NCBI GenBank assembly: GCA_017438865.1 | Contig: JAFRUN010000011.1 | Coordinates: 1-53,423, forward strand | Origin: Clostridia bacterium | GTDB taxonomy: Bacteria; Bacillota; Clostridia; Christensenellales; CAG-138 | Reading direction: 5' to 3' | DNA: 53,423 nucleotides | Shown here: positions 19,120 through 27,196 of the stretch, in pieces | How positions within the stretch are numbered: the stretch's first letter is position 1 | Layout of the letters: each line of letters opens with the position of its first letter | The notes under the pieces: generated by a model | The model's database searches: none | What the model was told of the DNA's origin: nothing | The model's input: the letters and a program-made list of their open reading frames with translations, nothing else | Position numbers and translations under genes: made by a program

Positions 19120-20399
19120 TCTTCAAATCTCCCCGCCTTCAGCAACGCGCGGAATGCTTCGTGCACCTCGCCCGCCATATACAGGGAACCGACGGCCAGA
19201 GAGGGCTCCTCTCCGCGCGCGGCGGTCTCGATCGCGTCCGCCACGCAGGAAAACGGCGTTGCGGCGGCGCCGAAGGAACGGATCAATTCGGCAAGCTCCT
19301 CGCTCGGCATGGCGCGGTCGTTGTTCGGAGTCACCGTATAAAACTCCTTTGCGATCGGCAGAAGGAGCGTGATCGAGCTGGAAACGTCCTTGTCGCGCAT
19401 CATGCCCATGATGATCTTCGCCTTCTGATCCGGGAACAGGCGACGATATGTGTCGACCGTTCCGCGCACGCCGTGCGGATTGTGTCCGCCGTCCACGAAA
19501 AACGGCGGATCCTCACGCAGAAGTTCAAACCGCGCAGGCCAGACTGTTTCCTTCAGACCGGTCCGCAGCGCTTCGTCGGAGATCTCGACGCCCTTTTCGC
19601 GTAAAAGCCCGACCGCGTCGATGACGGTCGCCGCGTTGTTCATCTGGTACTTGCCGAGCAGTCCGAGCCGAAGCCCTTTATAATCGCGATAATCGAACGA
19701 CTGTCCGTGGAGATCGTAGCTTCCCTCTTTGAGCGTCGAGCGGTCGACGATGTGAAGCGCCGCATGATGCTTTTCGCACGCCGCCTTGATCACGGGCAGC
19801 GCGTCGATGTGCTGCCCGTAAAACAGGACCGTTCCGTTATCCTTGACGATGCCCGCTTTTGCATAGGCGATCTCTTCGATCGTATTGCCGAGGATATGCA
19901 TATGATCGTAGTCGATCGCCGTGATGATCGCCAGAAGCGGCGTGTCGATCACGTTGGTCGCGTCAAGCTCGCCGCCGAGACCGACCTCCAGCACGACATA
20001 ATCGCATTCCTGACGCGCATAGTACAGGAACGCCGCTGCCGCGATCACTTCAAATTCGGTCGCAGGATTCTCCATCGAATCGACGACCGGCGCGATCTCC
20101 GTCACCAGCGCGGCGAGATCTTCGTCCGGGATCGGCGTGTTGTTCAGCTGTATGCGCTCGTTGAATCGGTCAACGTACGGCGAAACGAACAGACCGGTCT
20201 TATACCCCTGCGCGCAAAGGATCCTCGAAAGCATCGCGCAGGTGGAACCCTTTCCGTTCGTGCCGGCAACGTGAATGTATTTCAGCTTTTTCTGCGGATC
20301 GCCCAGAAGATGACAAAGCTCGATCGTGCGTGTCAATCCCAGCTTCGAGCCGCGCCAATACATGCCGTGGATATATGCGATCGCTTCTTCATATGTCAT
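19116..20399 (-). CDS. folC: Folylpolyglutamate synthase / dihydrofolate synthase family
   Basis: A 427-residue Mur-ligase-fold enzyme that adds glutamates to folate, keeping it in the cell. The P-loop is HVAGTNGKGSTCAML near 43-57, followed by FVSPYVDRFNERIQL; DGGHNPHG marks the C-terminal domain. I put the start at the ATG at 20399, which overlaps the folT stop as ATGA; the longer open frame upstream lies inside folT and is out of family. Because it stands with folT and no folP/folB genes are present here, the operon points to folate uptake and trapping. Confidence 0.95.
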   Translation of the reverse strand: MTYEEAIAYIHGMYWRGSKLGLTRTIELCHLLGDPQKKLKYIHVAGTNGKGSTCAMLSRILCAQGYKTGLFVSPYVDRFNERIQLNNTPIPDEDLAALVTEIAPVVDSMENPATEFEVIAAAAFLYYARQECDYVVLEVGLGGELDATNVIDTPLLAIITAIDYDHMHILGNTIEEIAYAKAGIVKDNGTVLFYGQHIDALPVIKAACEKHHAALHIVDRSTLKEGSYDLHGQSFDYRDYKGLRLGLLGKYQMNNAATVIDAVGLLREKGVEISDEALRTGLKETVWPARFELLREDPPFFVDGGHNPHGVRGTVDTYRRLFPDQKAKIIMGMMRDKDVSSSITLLLPIAKEFYTVTPNNDRAMPSEELAELIRSFGAAATPFSCVADAIETAARGEEPSLAVGSLYMAGEVHEAFRALLKAGRFEE

Positions 20400-20938
20400 G
20401 CGTTTTTCCCTCCTTGAATGCCCTTCAGAACGACGGGATACAGAATCCGGACTACCGTGATCTGGATCACCGTCATAACGGCGACCAGCCACAGGCGCCG
20501 GATCAGCAGATATGCCCAGAACGGCATGCCTCCCGTGTAGCCGAGGATCTGGAACCACAGCGCAGTCAAAAACAGTGAAACGGCGATATTGACCGGAACG
20601 ATCGAAAGCGTCGTGGCAAGCGTCAGTTTTTCTTTTTTGAATACAAAACGGAACAGAAGTCCCGGCAGCACGCCCGTCAGAACGGCGGAAAGCGAGAACA
20701 TGGGATTCCACGCGTTGCCGGAGTTCGAAATAAACGTTCCGATCACGTCGGAAACGAACGCGCAGAGCCCGCCCCATACGGGACCGAGTGCGAAGGAACA
20801 CAGGTAGATCGGGATCTCGCGGAATGTGATGCGGCTGGAATCCGGCAGATAGAACGTAAACGGATAGATCGAAAGCAATGCCGCAAGCGCGGTAAACATT
20901 GCGGCAAACGTAAGCTGACGCGTTGTGATCCTGCGCAT
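20396..20938 (-). CDS. folT: ECF transporter S component, probable folate type
   Basis: A 180-residue integral membrane protein with about six hydrophobic segments. The start MRRITTRQLTFAAMFTAL and the block ITFREIPIYLCSFALGPVWGG are typical of the FolT/QueT-like S components that bind a vitamin and use a shared EcfAA'T module encoded elsewhere. Folate specificity is inferred mainly from coupling with folC (ATGA). I prefer the ATG at 20938 over an in-frame GTG three codons upstream, because GAGGT has the right spacing. A sigma-A promoter lies 30 nt upstream; I saw no THF riboswitch. Confidence 0.85.
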   Translation of the reverse strand: MRRITTRQLTFAAMFTALAALLSIYPFTFYLPDSSRITFREIPIYLCSFALGPVWGGLCAFVSDVIGTFISNSGNAWNPMFSLSAVLTGVLPGLLFRFVFKKEKLTLATTLSIVPVNIAVSLFLTALWFQILGYTGGMPFWAYLLIRRLWLVAVMTVIQITVVRILYPVVLKGIQGGKNA

Positions 20939-20968
20939 CTTTTCCACCTCACTTTCTCAAACTTGATT

Positions 20969-20997
20969 ATTATACAACAATCCTCTCCAAAACGCAA
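20969..20997 (-). promoter_or_regulatory. Sigma-A promoter of folT-folC-HAD
   Basis: TTGCGT (20992-20997), 17 bp, TATAAT (20969-20974) on the minus strand, 30 nt before the folT start. The -35 directly follows the hairpin at 20998-21023. Confidence 0.8.
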
Positions 20998-21023
20998 GAA
21001 AGCTCTCGAATCGGAGAGCTTTC
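20998..21023 (-). terminator. Terminator hairpin after the cohesin-domain gene
   Basis: GAAAGCTCTC and GAGAGCTTTC form a perfect 10-bp stem with a 6-nt loop. On the minus strand the tail is TTGCGTTTT; on the plus strand it is TTTTT. It separates the cohesin-domain gene from folT, both on the minus strand. Confidence 0.7.
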
Positions 21024-21042
21024 TTTTTCCTGCGGTATGGAT

Positions 21043-22107
21043 TTATTCTTCGCTGTCGCGGCGGCGCTTCAGGATCAGGACGATCATGAGCGCAATCAGT
21101 CCGATCAGCGCGACGACGCCGATCGCCATGCCGGTAAAAAGAAGCATATTCGGGTTCCGTTCAGCGTCTTCGATCGCCGTTTCCTTTACCGGCTCCGTCG
21201 GATGAACGTCCGCTTCGGCCGCCGGCGTTTCCGGAACCGCTTCGGGCGACGTCTCCGACAATCCGGCATTGCTGCCGGACGTTGCTTCGGCAACCGGCTC
21301 CGGCGTTTCCGCTGCCGGCGCCGCCGTGATTGCCGGCGAAGCCGTCGGTGTGACGATCGGTTTTTCTGTGGCCGCGGGTTTGGCGGTCGACGTCGGTTTT
21401 ACCGTTGTCTTCGCCGTGGGCTTAACCGTCGATGTGGGTTTTGCCGTTGCCGTGGGTTTGGTCGTTGCCGTCGGCTTTACGGAAGCGGTCGACGTCGGAC
21501 TTGCGCTCGGCGTTGTGCCGCCGGTGGGCGTCGGCGTCTCGGGGAGAAGCGGATGGAAGGTCTCTCCCGCCGCGCCGGTCGGAACGGTCTGCCCTTCGGT
21601 ATAGATTCCGCCCTCGGAAACCGGCTCGATGTAATATGCCTCTGTATGGTATTCCGCGTCAAGACCGGTGTATTCGATCCCGTTGAAGATGAAATCCGTC
21701 GAGCCCTCTTTTTCGATCCGGAACTCCGCCTGGAACCAGAATCCGCCTTCTTCAATGCCGTAGCCGTCGAAGAAACCGAACTTCAGGCATCCCGGTTCGT
21801 TGTTGTACTCAAACTTGCTCGCCCTGCCTTTCATCCAGGACGTGAGATTCGCGCTTTCGTCGGTCTGACTGACGGATCCGAGCGTCACGAACGATGAATC
21901 GTATTTCATGTATCCCTGCAGGGATCCGAGCTTCTCTCCGTCCGGCAGGTTCGGATAAAGATAGAAATGAACCTTCACAAGATCGCCGACCGCGCCGGAG
22001 ACCTTTTCGGATGTGATCAGAAGCTCGCCGTTCCCGGCCGCGCCGACCGATACGACCGGAAGCAGCAGCAATGCAGTTATAATGATAAGAGCTATGGTAC
22101 GTTTCAT
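21043..22107 (-). CDS. Surface-anchored cohesin-like domain protein
   Basis: A 354-residue exported protein: signal peptide (1-22), a beta-sandwich domain at about 28-175, a Thr/Pro/Lys/Ala-rich spacer at about 185-310, and a C-terminal membrane helix at about 322-345 followed by KRRRDSEE. The folded part starts GDLVKVHFYLYPN and continues with LQGYMKYDSSFVTLGSV, the pattern of cohesin domains (carbohydrate-binding-like jelly roll). There is no LPxTG motif; the tail looks like a stop-transfer anchor. The ATG at 22107 is preferred since AGAGGA is 6 nt upstream; the ATG at 22113 is too close to it. It has a strong promoter and stands alone. In cellulosomes cohesins bind dockerins, but no dockerin is seen here, so the ligand is unknown. 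Confidence 0.8.
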   Translation of the reverse strand: MKRTIALIIITALLLLPVVSVGAAGNGELLITSEKVSGAVGDLVKVHFYLYPNLPDGEKLGSLQGYMKYDSSFVTLGSVSQTDESANLTSWMKGRASKFEYNNEPGCLKFGFFDGYGIEEGGFWFQAEFRIEKEGSTDFIFNGIEYTGLDAEYHTEAYYIEPVSEGGIYTEGQTVPTGAAGETFHPLLPETPTPTGGTTPSASPTSTASVKPTATTKPTATAKPTSTVKPTAKTTVKPTSTAKPAATEKPIVTPTASPAITAAPAAETPEPVAEATSGSNAGLSETSPEAVPETPAAEADVHPTEPVKETAIEDAERNPNMLLFTGMAIGVVALIGLIALMIVLILKRRRDSEE

Positions 22108-22154
22108 GCGCATTCCTCTTCAAAACGGATGTAGCTTTGCCTGATGTTTGTATT

Positions 22155-22183
22155 ATTATAGTACAGAAACGCCCGTTCGTCAA
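22155..22183 (-). promoter_or_regulatory. Sigma-A promoter of the cohesin-domain gene
   Basis: TTGACG (22178-22183), 17 bp, TATAAT (22155-22160) on the minus strand, about 47 nt before the ATG. Its -35 is only 7 bp from the -35 of the divergent cysS promoter. Confidence 0.85.
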
Positions 22184-22190
22184 ATCCTTA

Positions 22191-22219
22191 TTGACAAAAC
22201 ACAGGAATTTCCATATGAT
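22191..22219 (+). promoter_or_regulatory. Sigma-A promoter of cysS
   Basis: A perfect TTGACA (22191-22196), 17 bp, TATGAT (22214-22219). The leader of about 65 nt contains no T-box core that I can see, although many Clostridia have one before cysS. Confidence 0.85.
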
Positions 22220-22292
22220 AGATAGGAAATACCGTATGCGCGGACGAATGCTTTGCATATGCAGTCCGCACAACAGCCCCGGGAGGATTACA

Positions 22293-23678
22293 ATGCAGGT
22301 TTACAATACAATGACGCGCCGCAAGGAGCCCCTGATCCCGATGAAAGAGGGCGAGATCTCCATGTATGTGTGCGGTCCGACCGTCTATGATTTCTTTCAT
22401 ATCGGCAACGCGCGTCCGTTTGTCGTATTCGACACGATGCGGCGATATCTGGAATACCGCGGATACAAGGTCAAGTACGTGCAGAACTTTACCGATATCG
22501 ACGACAAAATGATCAACCGTGCAAACCGCGAAGGCACGACCGTCAAGGAACTCGGCGACCGCTTTATCAAGGAATACTATCAGGACGCGGATGCGCTGGG
22601 CATCGAACGCGCAACGGTCAATCCGCGTGCCACCGAACATATCGGCGATATCATCAAGCTCGTCAAAAAGCTGATCGAGAAGGGGCACGCTTACGCGACG
22701 GAAAACGGCGACGTATACTTTTCGGTGCGCAGCTTTCCCGGCTACGGCAAGCTGAAGGGCCAGGACATCGACGACATGGAAAACGGCGCGCGCATCTCCC
22801 CCACCGAGCAAAAGCGCGATCCGCTGGATTTTGCGCTCTGGAAGGGTGAAAAGCCCGGCGAGCCGAGCTGGCCTTCTCCGTGGGGCAAGGGACGTCCCGG
22901 CTGGCATGTGGAATGCTCGGCGATGAGCATGAAGTACCTCGGCGAGACCTTCGACATCCACGGCGGCGGCATGGACCTTATTTTCCCGCATCACGAAAAC
23001 GAGATCGCGCAGAGCGAAGGCGCGACGGGTAAGCCGTTCGTCCACTACTGGATGCACAACGGCTATATCAACATCAACAACCAGAAAATGAGCAAGTCGC
23101 TCGGCAATTTCTTTACCGTGCGCGACATCGCGAAGGAATACGATCTCGAAGCAGTCCGTATGTTCCTGCTGACCGCGAACTACCGCAATCCGGTCAATTT
23201 CTCCCGCGAACTGATGGAGCAGACCGTTGCGAGTCTGAACCGGCTCTATACGGCGCGCGACCGCCTTTTCGATACGGCGATCGACGAAGCCGCCGACGAT
23301 TCCGAAGTCACCGCAAAGCTCGATGAATTCCGCGACAGGTTCAACGACGCGATGGACGACGACCTCAACACGGCGGACGCGCTCGGCGTATTGTTCGATT
23401 TTGCGCGCTGGATCAACATCTTTGCAACGGGCGCACATACAGCCGCGGCGATCGACGCGGTCAAGGCGCGCTATGCCGAGCTGAACGGCGTACTGGGGCT
23501 CGTTGTAAAGGAAAAGAAGGAAGACTTCCCCGAGGAGGCGCTCAAGCTTCTGGAGGCGCGTAAGGAAGCGAAAAAGGCAAAGGACTGGGCGAAAGCGGAC
23601 GCGATCCGCGACGAGCTCAAAGCGATGGGCTTTGCCGTGGAAGACACCAAGGACGGCGCGAAGCTGAAAAAGCTTTAA
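22293..23678 (+). CDS. cysS: Cysteine--tRNA ligase
   Basis: A 461-residue class I synthetase charging tRNA-Cys. CGPTVYDFFHIGNARPF contains the zinc cysteine and the HIGH-type HIGN; GWHVECSAM and GGGMDLIFPHHENEIAQ complete the zinc/cysteine site; KMSKSLGNF is the KMSKS loop. The ATG at 22293 follows GGGAGGA; in-frame upstream starts have none. Length is typical. It has its own promoter and is followed after 39 nt by an unknown membrane protein gene on the same strand. Confidence 0.98.
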   Translation: MQVYNTMTRRKEPLIPMKEGEISMYVCGPTVYDFFHIGNARPFVVFDTMRRYLEYRGYKVKYVQNFTDIDDKMINRANREGTTVKELGDRFIKEYYQDADALGIERATVNPRATEHIGDIIKLVKKLIEKGHAYATENGDVYFSVRSFPGYGKLKGQDIDDMENGARISPTEQKRDPLDFALWKGEKPGEPSWPSPWGKGRPGWHVECSAMSMKYLGETFDIHGGGMDLIFPHHENEIAQSEGATGKPFVHYWMHNGYININNQKMSKSLGNFFTVRDIAKEYDLEAVRMFLLTANYRNPVNFSRELMEQTVASLNRLYTARDRLFDTAIDEAADDSEVTAKLDEFRDRFNDAMDDDLNTADALGVLFDFARWINIFATGAHTAAAIDAVKARYAELNGVLGLVVKEKKEDFPEEALKLLEARKEAKKAKDWAKADAIRDELKAMGFAVEDTKDGAKLKKL

Positions 23679-23717
23679 GTCATTCGATATCAACAAACAC
23701 TACAAAGGAGAAAACGT

Positions 23718-24602
23718 ATGGGTTTACTGTTTCCGATCCTTCTGCTTGCCATGGGCGCTTATGTTTTGGTCGGCGCGATCAAGGGAAGCGGCAGATTATT
23801 CTCGATGGAGAATTTCAAGGACGAGTCCAAGGACAAGGCGAAAAAGCTGATGCGCCTTCTGTATTTTGCGCTCGCCGCGATCATGCTTCTTATGGCGGTC
23901 GTGAACGGGCTGCAGACGGTTCTGTATTCCAATAAACTGACCTACTACAAGGTCACGGACGCGTACAAAGAGACCTTCCCCGATCTTCTGGAGAACGGTC
24001 AGCTGACCTATACCGCGCAGGAAAGCACGGGAAGCGGCATGTCGTGTCTCGGCGGCGGATCGACGGTCGAAAAAACCTACGGTCCGTATTCCGTCGATAA
24101 CGAAAAGATGGAAATGGAAGAGATCGCCGCGTTTATCAATAAAGCGTATACGCAGTACGGAAGCGACAGGGACAAGTTCCCCGTGCAGAGCGGCGGACTT
24201 CTGAGCTGCACCGGCGGCTCGGTCGATTATTCGAAATACTATCGCCAGACCGATCTGATCGACGACGCCGGCAACCCGGTCTATGCGGAGACCGAAGCGG
24301 ATAAGGCGAAAGGTCATACCGTCTATATCGCTTCCGTCGGCAGCGCGCGGTCCGACGTCGACGACGGCTCGTTCCTTTCCAAGCTGTACGGCGCTCTGAA
24401 TCCGAAGCTCCTGTCGGTCCTGAATTACGTCTTTATCGGTCTTGCGGTCGTCGGCGTTGTGCTGCTGTTCGTTGTTACCCGCATCTACACGGACAAGGAA
24501 AAGATGGCGAAAGCAAGAGCGCAGCAGGTCTCCGGTCCCTCAATGCCCTCGAGCGCTTTCGATTTCGACGAGCCGGACGGGAAAAACGCTTCAAAAGAAT
24601 AA
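23718..24602 (+). CDS. Unknown membrane protein with three predicted helices
   Basis: A 294-residue protein I do not recognise. Hydrophobic segments are at about 1-22, 46-67 and 236-258, so residues about 68-235 form a loop on one side. The loop contains two cysteines in glycine-rich settings (MSCLGGGS, LLSCTGGS), possibly a disulfide if it is outside. The C-terminus (about 259-294) is charged and ends NASKE. GGAG lies 9 nt before the ATG. It is 39 nt downstream of cysS and ends at a terminator, so it is probably co-transcribed with cysS. No function is suggested by the neighbours. Confidence 0.75.
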   Translation: MGLLFPILLLAMGAYVLVGAIKGSGRLFSMENFKDESKDKAKKLMRLLYFALAAIMLLMAVVNGLQTVLYSNKLTYYKVTDAYKETFPDLLENGQLTYTAQESTGSGMSCLGGGSTVEKTYGPYSVDNEKMEMEEIAAFINKAYTQYGSDRDKFPVQSGGLLSCTGGSVDYSKYYRQTDLIDDAGNPVYAETEADKAKGHTVYIASVGSARSDVDDGSFLSKLYGALNPKLLSVLNYVFIGLAVVGVVLLFVVTRIYTDKEKMAKARAQQVSGPSMPSSAFDFDEPDGKNASKE

Positions 24603-24614
24603 ACGGTACAAAAA

Positions 24615-24642
24615 ACGGCTGCCGGTTCTCCGACAGCCGTTC
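24615..24642 (+). terminator. Terminator between cysS operon and punA
   Basis: AACGGCTG and CAGCCGTT form an 8-bp stem with a 12-nt loop that can pair further (CCGG/CCG). It is followed by CTTTTATT on the plus strand and flanked by A-run on the other side, so it probably serves both convergent units. Confidence 0.8.
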
Positions 24643-24654
24643 TTTTATTACTGC

Positions 24655-25479
24655 TTAAAACAGATCGCTGAGGATCAGGTCGACCAGATGCGTGAACTTC
24701 ATCGCCGCCTTTGCAGCCGTTTCGGTAACCTCCGCATGGGAAAGCGGCTGATCCAGAACGCCCGCCGCCATATTGGTGATCAGACTGATGCCGACGACCT
24801 TCATGCCGCAATGCGCCGCGCACATGGTCTCCGGGATCGTAGACATGCCGACTGCGTCCGCGCCGATGATGCGCGCCATGCGGATCTCTGCGGGCGTTTC
24901 ATAGCACGGACCGGACATCATCAGATAGACGCCCTCCTGCATCTGAATGCCGTTCTTCCGGGAGAGATCCATCAGCTTCGCGCGAAGATCCCTGTCGTAT
25001 ACGTTGCTCTGATCCGGAAAGCGCGGTCCGAACGCGTCGAGGTTCTTCCCGATCAGCGGATTGCTGCCGGAGAGGTTGATATGATCGGAGATCAGCATCA
25101 GGTCGCCCGCATGATAGCTTGTGTTCACGCCGCCCGCCGCATTGGTTACCAGCAGTTTTTCGACGCCGAGCTGTTTCATTGTGCGAACGCCGAGCGAAAG
25201 CATCCATTGCGGATAGCCCTCGTAATAGTGGAACCTACCCTGCATGGCGATGACCGTCTTGCCGAACTTCTCGCCGACGACAAAGCGATTCTTATGCCCG
25301 ACGACGCCGGATACGGGGTATCCCTCGATATCCGCGTAATCGACGAAGCGCTTGTTTTCCAGCGTTTCGGCATAGTCGCCGAGCCCGCTGCCGAGAATCA
25401 GACCGACGGTTGCTTTGTCCGCGCCCTTTTCCTTCAGAAGCGCGACGGCATTGTTGATGATCTTCATGATATTTTCCAT
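24655..25479 (-). CDS. punA: Purine-nucleoside phosphorylase
   Basis: A 274-residue trimeric-type (PNP-I) enzyme that splits inosine, guanosine and their deoxy forms with phosphate. ILGSGLGDYAE is the phosphate loop, GRFHYYEGY and LLVTNAAGGVN are active-site segments, and GPCYETPAEIRM plus DAVGMSTIPE is the family signature. The start lies one base after the deoB stop; GGAGG within the end of deoB serves as ribosome site, so translation is coupled. Ribose-1-phosphate produced here is the substrate of DeoB. Confidence 0.96.
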   Translation of the reverse strand: MENIMKIINNAVALLKEKGADKATVGLILGSGLGDYAETLENKRFVDYADIEGYPVSGVVGHKNRFVVGEKFGKTVIAMQGRFHYYEGYPQWMLSLGVRTMKQLGVEKLLVTNAAGGVNTSYHAGDLMLISDHINLSGSNPLIGKNLDAFGPRFPDQSNVYDRDLRAKLMDLSRKNGIQMQEGVYLMMSGPCYETPAEIRMARIIGADAVGMSTIPETMCAAHCGMKVVGISLITNMAAGVLDQPLSHAEVTETAAKAAMKFTHLVDLILSDLF

Positions 25480-25480
25480 A

Positions 25481-26656
25481 TTACGCCTCCCAGATTTCTT
25501 TCAGGAACGACTGACCTTCGCGCCACTGCTCGCCGGTCAGGTATTCATAGATCGTTGCGCCGATGTCCGAAAACTGCTTGCGGACACCGAGATTGACGCC
25601 GTGCCGGATATTCTTTCCGCAGATCAGAAGCGGGATGTACTCGCGCGTGTGATCCGTACCGGGGAACGTCGGATCGCATCCGTGATCCGCCGTCACCATC
25701 AGGATGTCGCCCTCCTGCATGGACAGGTACATCTCGGGCAGATGCGCGTCGAAATACTCCAGCGCTCTTGCATAACCTTCCCAGTCGTTCCGGTGCCCGT
25801 AGAGCATATCCGTATCGACGAGGTTCGTGAAGATGAAATCCCCGGTCCCGCTGTCCAGAAACCGCTGCGTGGCGCGAATGCCGTCCGGATTGTTCTTCGT
25901 ATGATCGACGGTCGTGATGCCGCGGTTGCAGAAGATGTCCTCGATCTTGCCGATGCCCACGACGTCCAGTCCTTTTTTTGCAAGTCCGTCGAGAATGGTG
26001 TCCTTAAACGGCGCGACCGCGTAATCCTTGCGGTTTTCCGTGCGCTTGTACGCCCCGTTCGCGCCGAGGAACGGACGTGCGATCACGCGGCCGACAAGGT
26101 ATTCGCCGGTCAGCATTTCACGGGCGGTCTCACAGATCTGATAAAGCTCTTTGAGCGGAATGACCTCCTCGTGCGCGGCGATCTGGAAGACGCTGTCCGC
26201 GCTGGTGTAAACGATCGGCTTTCCGGTGCGGACATGCTCGTCGCCGAGCTCTTCGATGATCTGCGTTCCGCTTGCGACCACGTTGCCGAGCGTGCCGCGA
26301 CCGATGCGCCGTTCAAACGCGTCCATGAATTCTTTCGGGAATCCGTTCGGGTAGGTCTTGAACGCTTCGTCCAGCGCAAGCCCCGCCATTTCCCAATGTC
26401 CGCAGGTCGTATCCTTCGCATGCGTCTGCTCGGCGCATTTGCAGTAGCTTCCGATCAGCTCGTCGTCCGTTTTCGGAAGAAGACAGCCGTCGATATGCGC
26501 AAGCCCGAGCTTTCGCATATTCGGCACGTTCAGATATCCGCGCTTTGCGAAGATGTTGCAGATGGTATTGGCCCCGACGTCGCCGAAGTCGGCGGCGTCC
26601 GGAAGCGCGCCGATGCCGGCGCTGTCCAGAACAATCAGAAACGCCCTTTTCTTCAT
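25481..26656 (-). CDS. deoB: Phosphopentomutase
   Basis: A 391-residue alkaline-phosphatase-fold metalloenzyme that interconverts (deoxy)ribose-1-phosphate and 5-phosphate. LIVLDSAGIGALPDAADFGD at the N-terminus holds metal ligands, and VTADHGCDPTFPGTDHTREYIPLL near the C-terminus holds the rest. Length matches the family. AGGGGTG precedes the ATG. Together with punA it feeds nucleoside sugars to the pentose phosphate and deoxyribose routes. Its promoter begins directly at the end of the Spo0A_C-only gene. Confidence 0.97.
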   Translation of the reverse strand: MKKRAFLIVLDSAGIGALPDAADFGDVGANTICNIFAKRGYLNVPNMRKLGLAHIDGCLLPKTDDELIGSYCKCAEQTHAKDTTCGHWEMAGLALDEAFKTYPNGFPKEFMDAFERRIGRGTLGNVVASGTQIIEELGDEHVRTGKPIVYTSADSVFQIAAHEEVIPLKELYQICETAREMLTGEYLVGRVIARPFLGANGAYKRTENRKDYAVAPFKDTILDGLAKKGLDVVGIGKIEDIFCNRGITTVDHTKNNPDGIRATQRFLDSGTGDFIFTNLVDTDMLYGHRNDWEGYARALEYFDAHLPEMYLSMQEGDILMVTADHGCDPTFPGTDHTREYIPLLICGKNIRHGVNLGVRKQFSDIGATIYEYLTGEQWREGQSFLKEIWEA

Positions 26657-26684
26657 TTCAGCACCCCTATGATGATTTTATATA

Positions 26685-26713
26685 ATTTTATCATATGCGG
26701 CGCCCTTCGTCAA
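26685..26713 (-). promoter_or_regulatory. Sigma-A promoter of deoB-punA
   Basis: TTGACG (26708-26713), 17 bp, TAAAAT (26685-26690) on the minus strand, 28 nt before the deoB start. The -35 abuts the stop codon of the preceding gene, so deoB-punA can be transcribed independently of the sporulation block. Confidence 0.78.
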
Positions 26714-27196
26714 TCAGTTTAGCCATCCGTACCGCTTTTTGATTTCGGCGGCGATGCGCTGATAATACTCCTCCCACATCGGATCCCCGGTGATCAGCCG
26801 GACGCGCTCGGCAACGAGGTACACAAACTCGATGTTTCCCGGCGGATCGTTGAGACGCTTCCCTCTGAGCCCCAGATATGAGTACAAGACCGCCGGATCC
26901 GCGCGCTTCCATGCCTTTTCGATCGCGTAATGCATGGTTTTGCGGATCATCGGGATCGAGGTATGCATACATTTCTCGATATACGGATACAGCTCCTTTT
27001 TCGTTGTCGTTCGGAGTTCCGGCGGACGGGTGCGGATGAATCGCGCCGCCAGAAAGATATAGCGGTATCCGATCAGCTTGGCAGGCACGCACAGCGCCCG
27101 CATGACCGCGTTGATCGTTGCGTCCAGAAGCGCGTCCGGATCGCTGTACCTCGAACGCAGCGTATCCTCCATTTCCTGCATTTCTTCCATCGTCAT
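26714..27196 (-). CDS. Receiver-less Spo0A C-terminal-domain protein
   Basis: A 160-residue protein that consists almost wholly of a Spo0A_C-like DNA-binding domain (about 27-135). Landmarks shared with Spo0A are VPAKLIGYRYIFLA (Spo0A: VPAHIKGYQYLREA), LYPYIEK (LYPDIAK), MHYAIEKAW (IRHAIEVAW), and NIEFVYLVAERVRL near the end. There is no receiver domain, only about 25 acidic residues before it. In the helix that binds the 0A box, the positions equivalent to Glu213, Arg214 and Arg217 of Bacillus Spo0A are Arg85, Lys86 and His89, so DNA recognition probably differs. The start overlaps the spo0A stop by ATGA and has GAGGGGGA upstream, so the two are co-translated. Possible roles: independent regulator, partner that dimerises with Spo0A, or competitor. 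It is not a fragment caused by frameshift, since spo0A itself is whole. Confidence 0.82.
   Translation of the reverse strand: MTMEEMQEMEDTLRSRYSDPDALLDATINAVMRALCVPAKLIGYRYIFLAARFIRTRPPELRTTTKKELYPYIEKCMHTSIPMIRKTMHYAIEKAWKRADPAVLYSYLGLRGKRLNDPPGNIEFVYLVAERVRLITGDPMWEEYYQRIAAEIKKRYGWLN

Noticed and set aside
20939-20997. Tetrahydrofolate riboswitch before folT
   Set aside because: The leader after the promoter is only about 30 nt, too short for a riboswitch, and no THF consensus is present.
26714-27196. Small Spo0A_C gene as a frameshifted fragment of spo0A
   Set aside because: The upstream spo0A already has a complete C-terminal domain, and the small gene has its own ribosome site and start.
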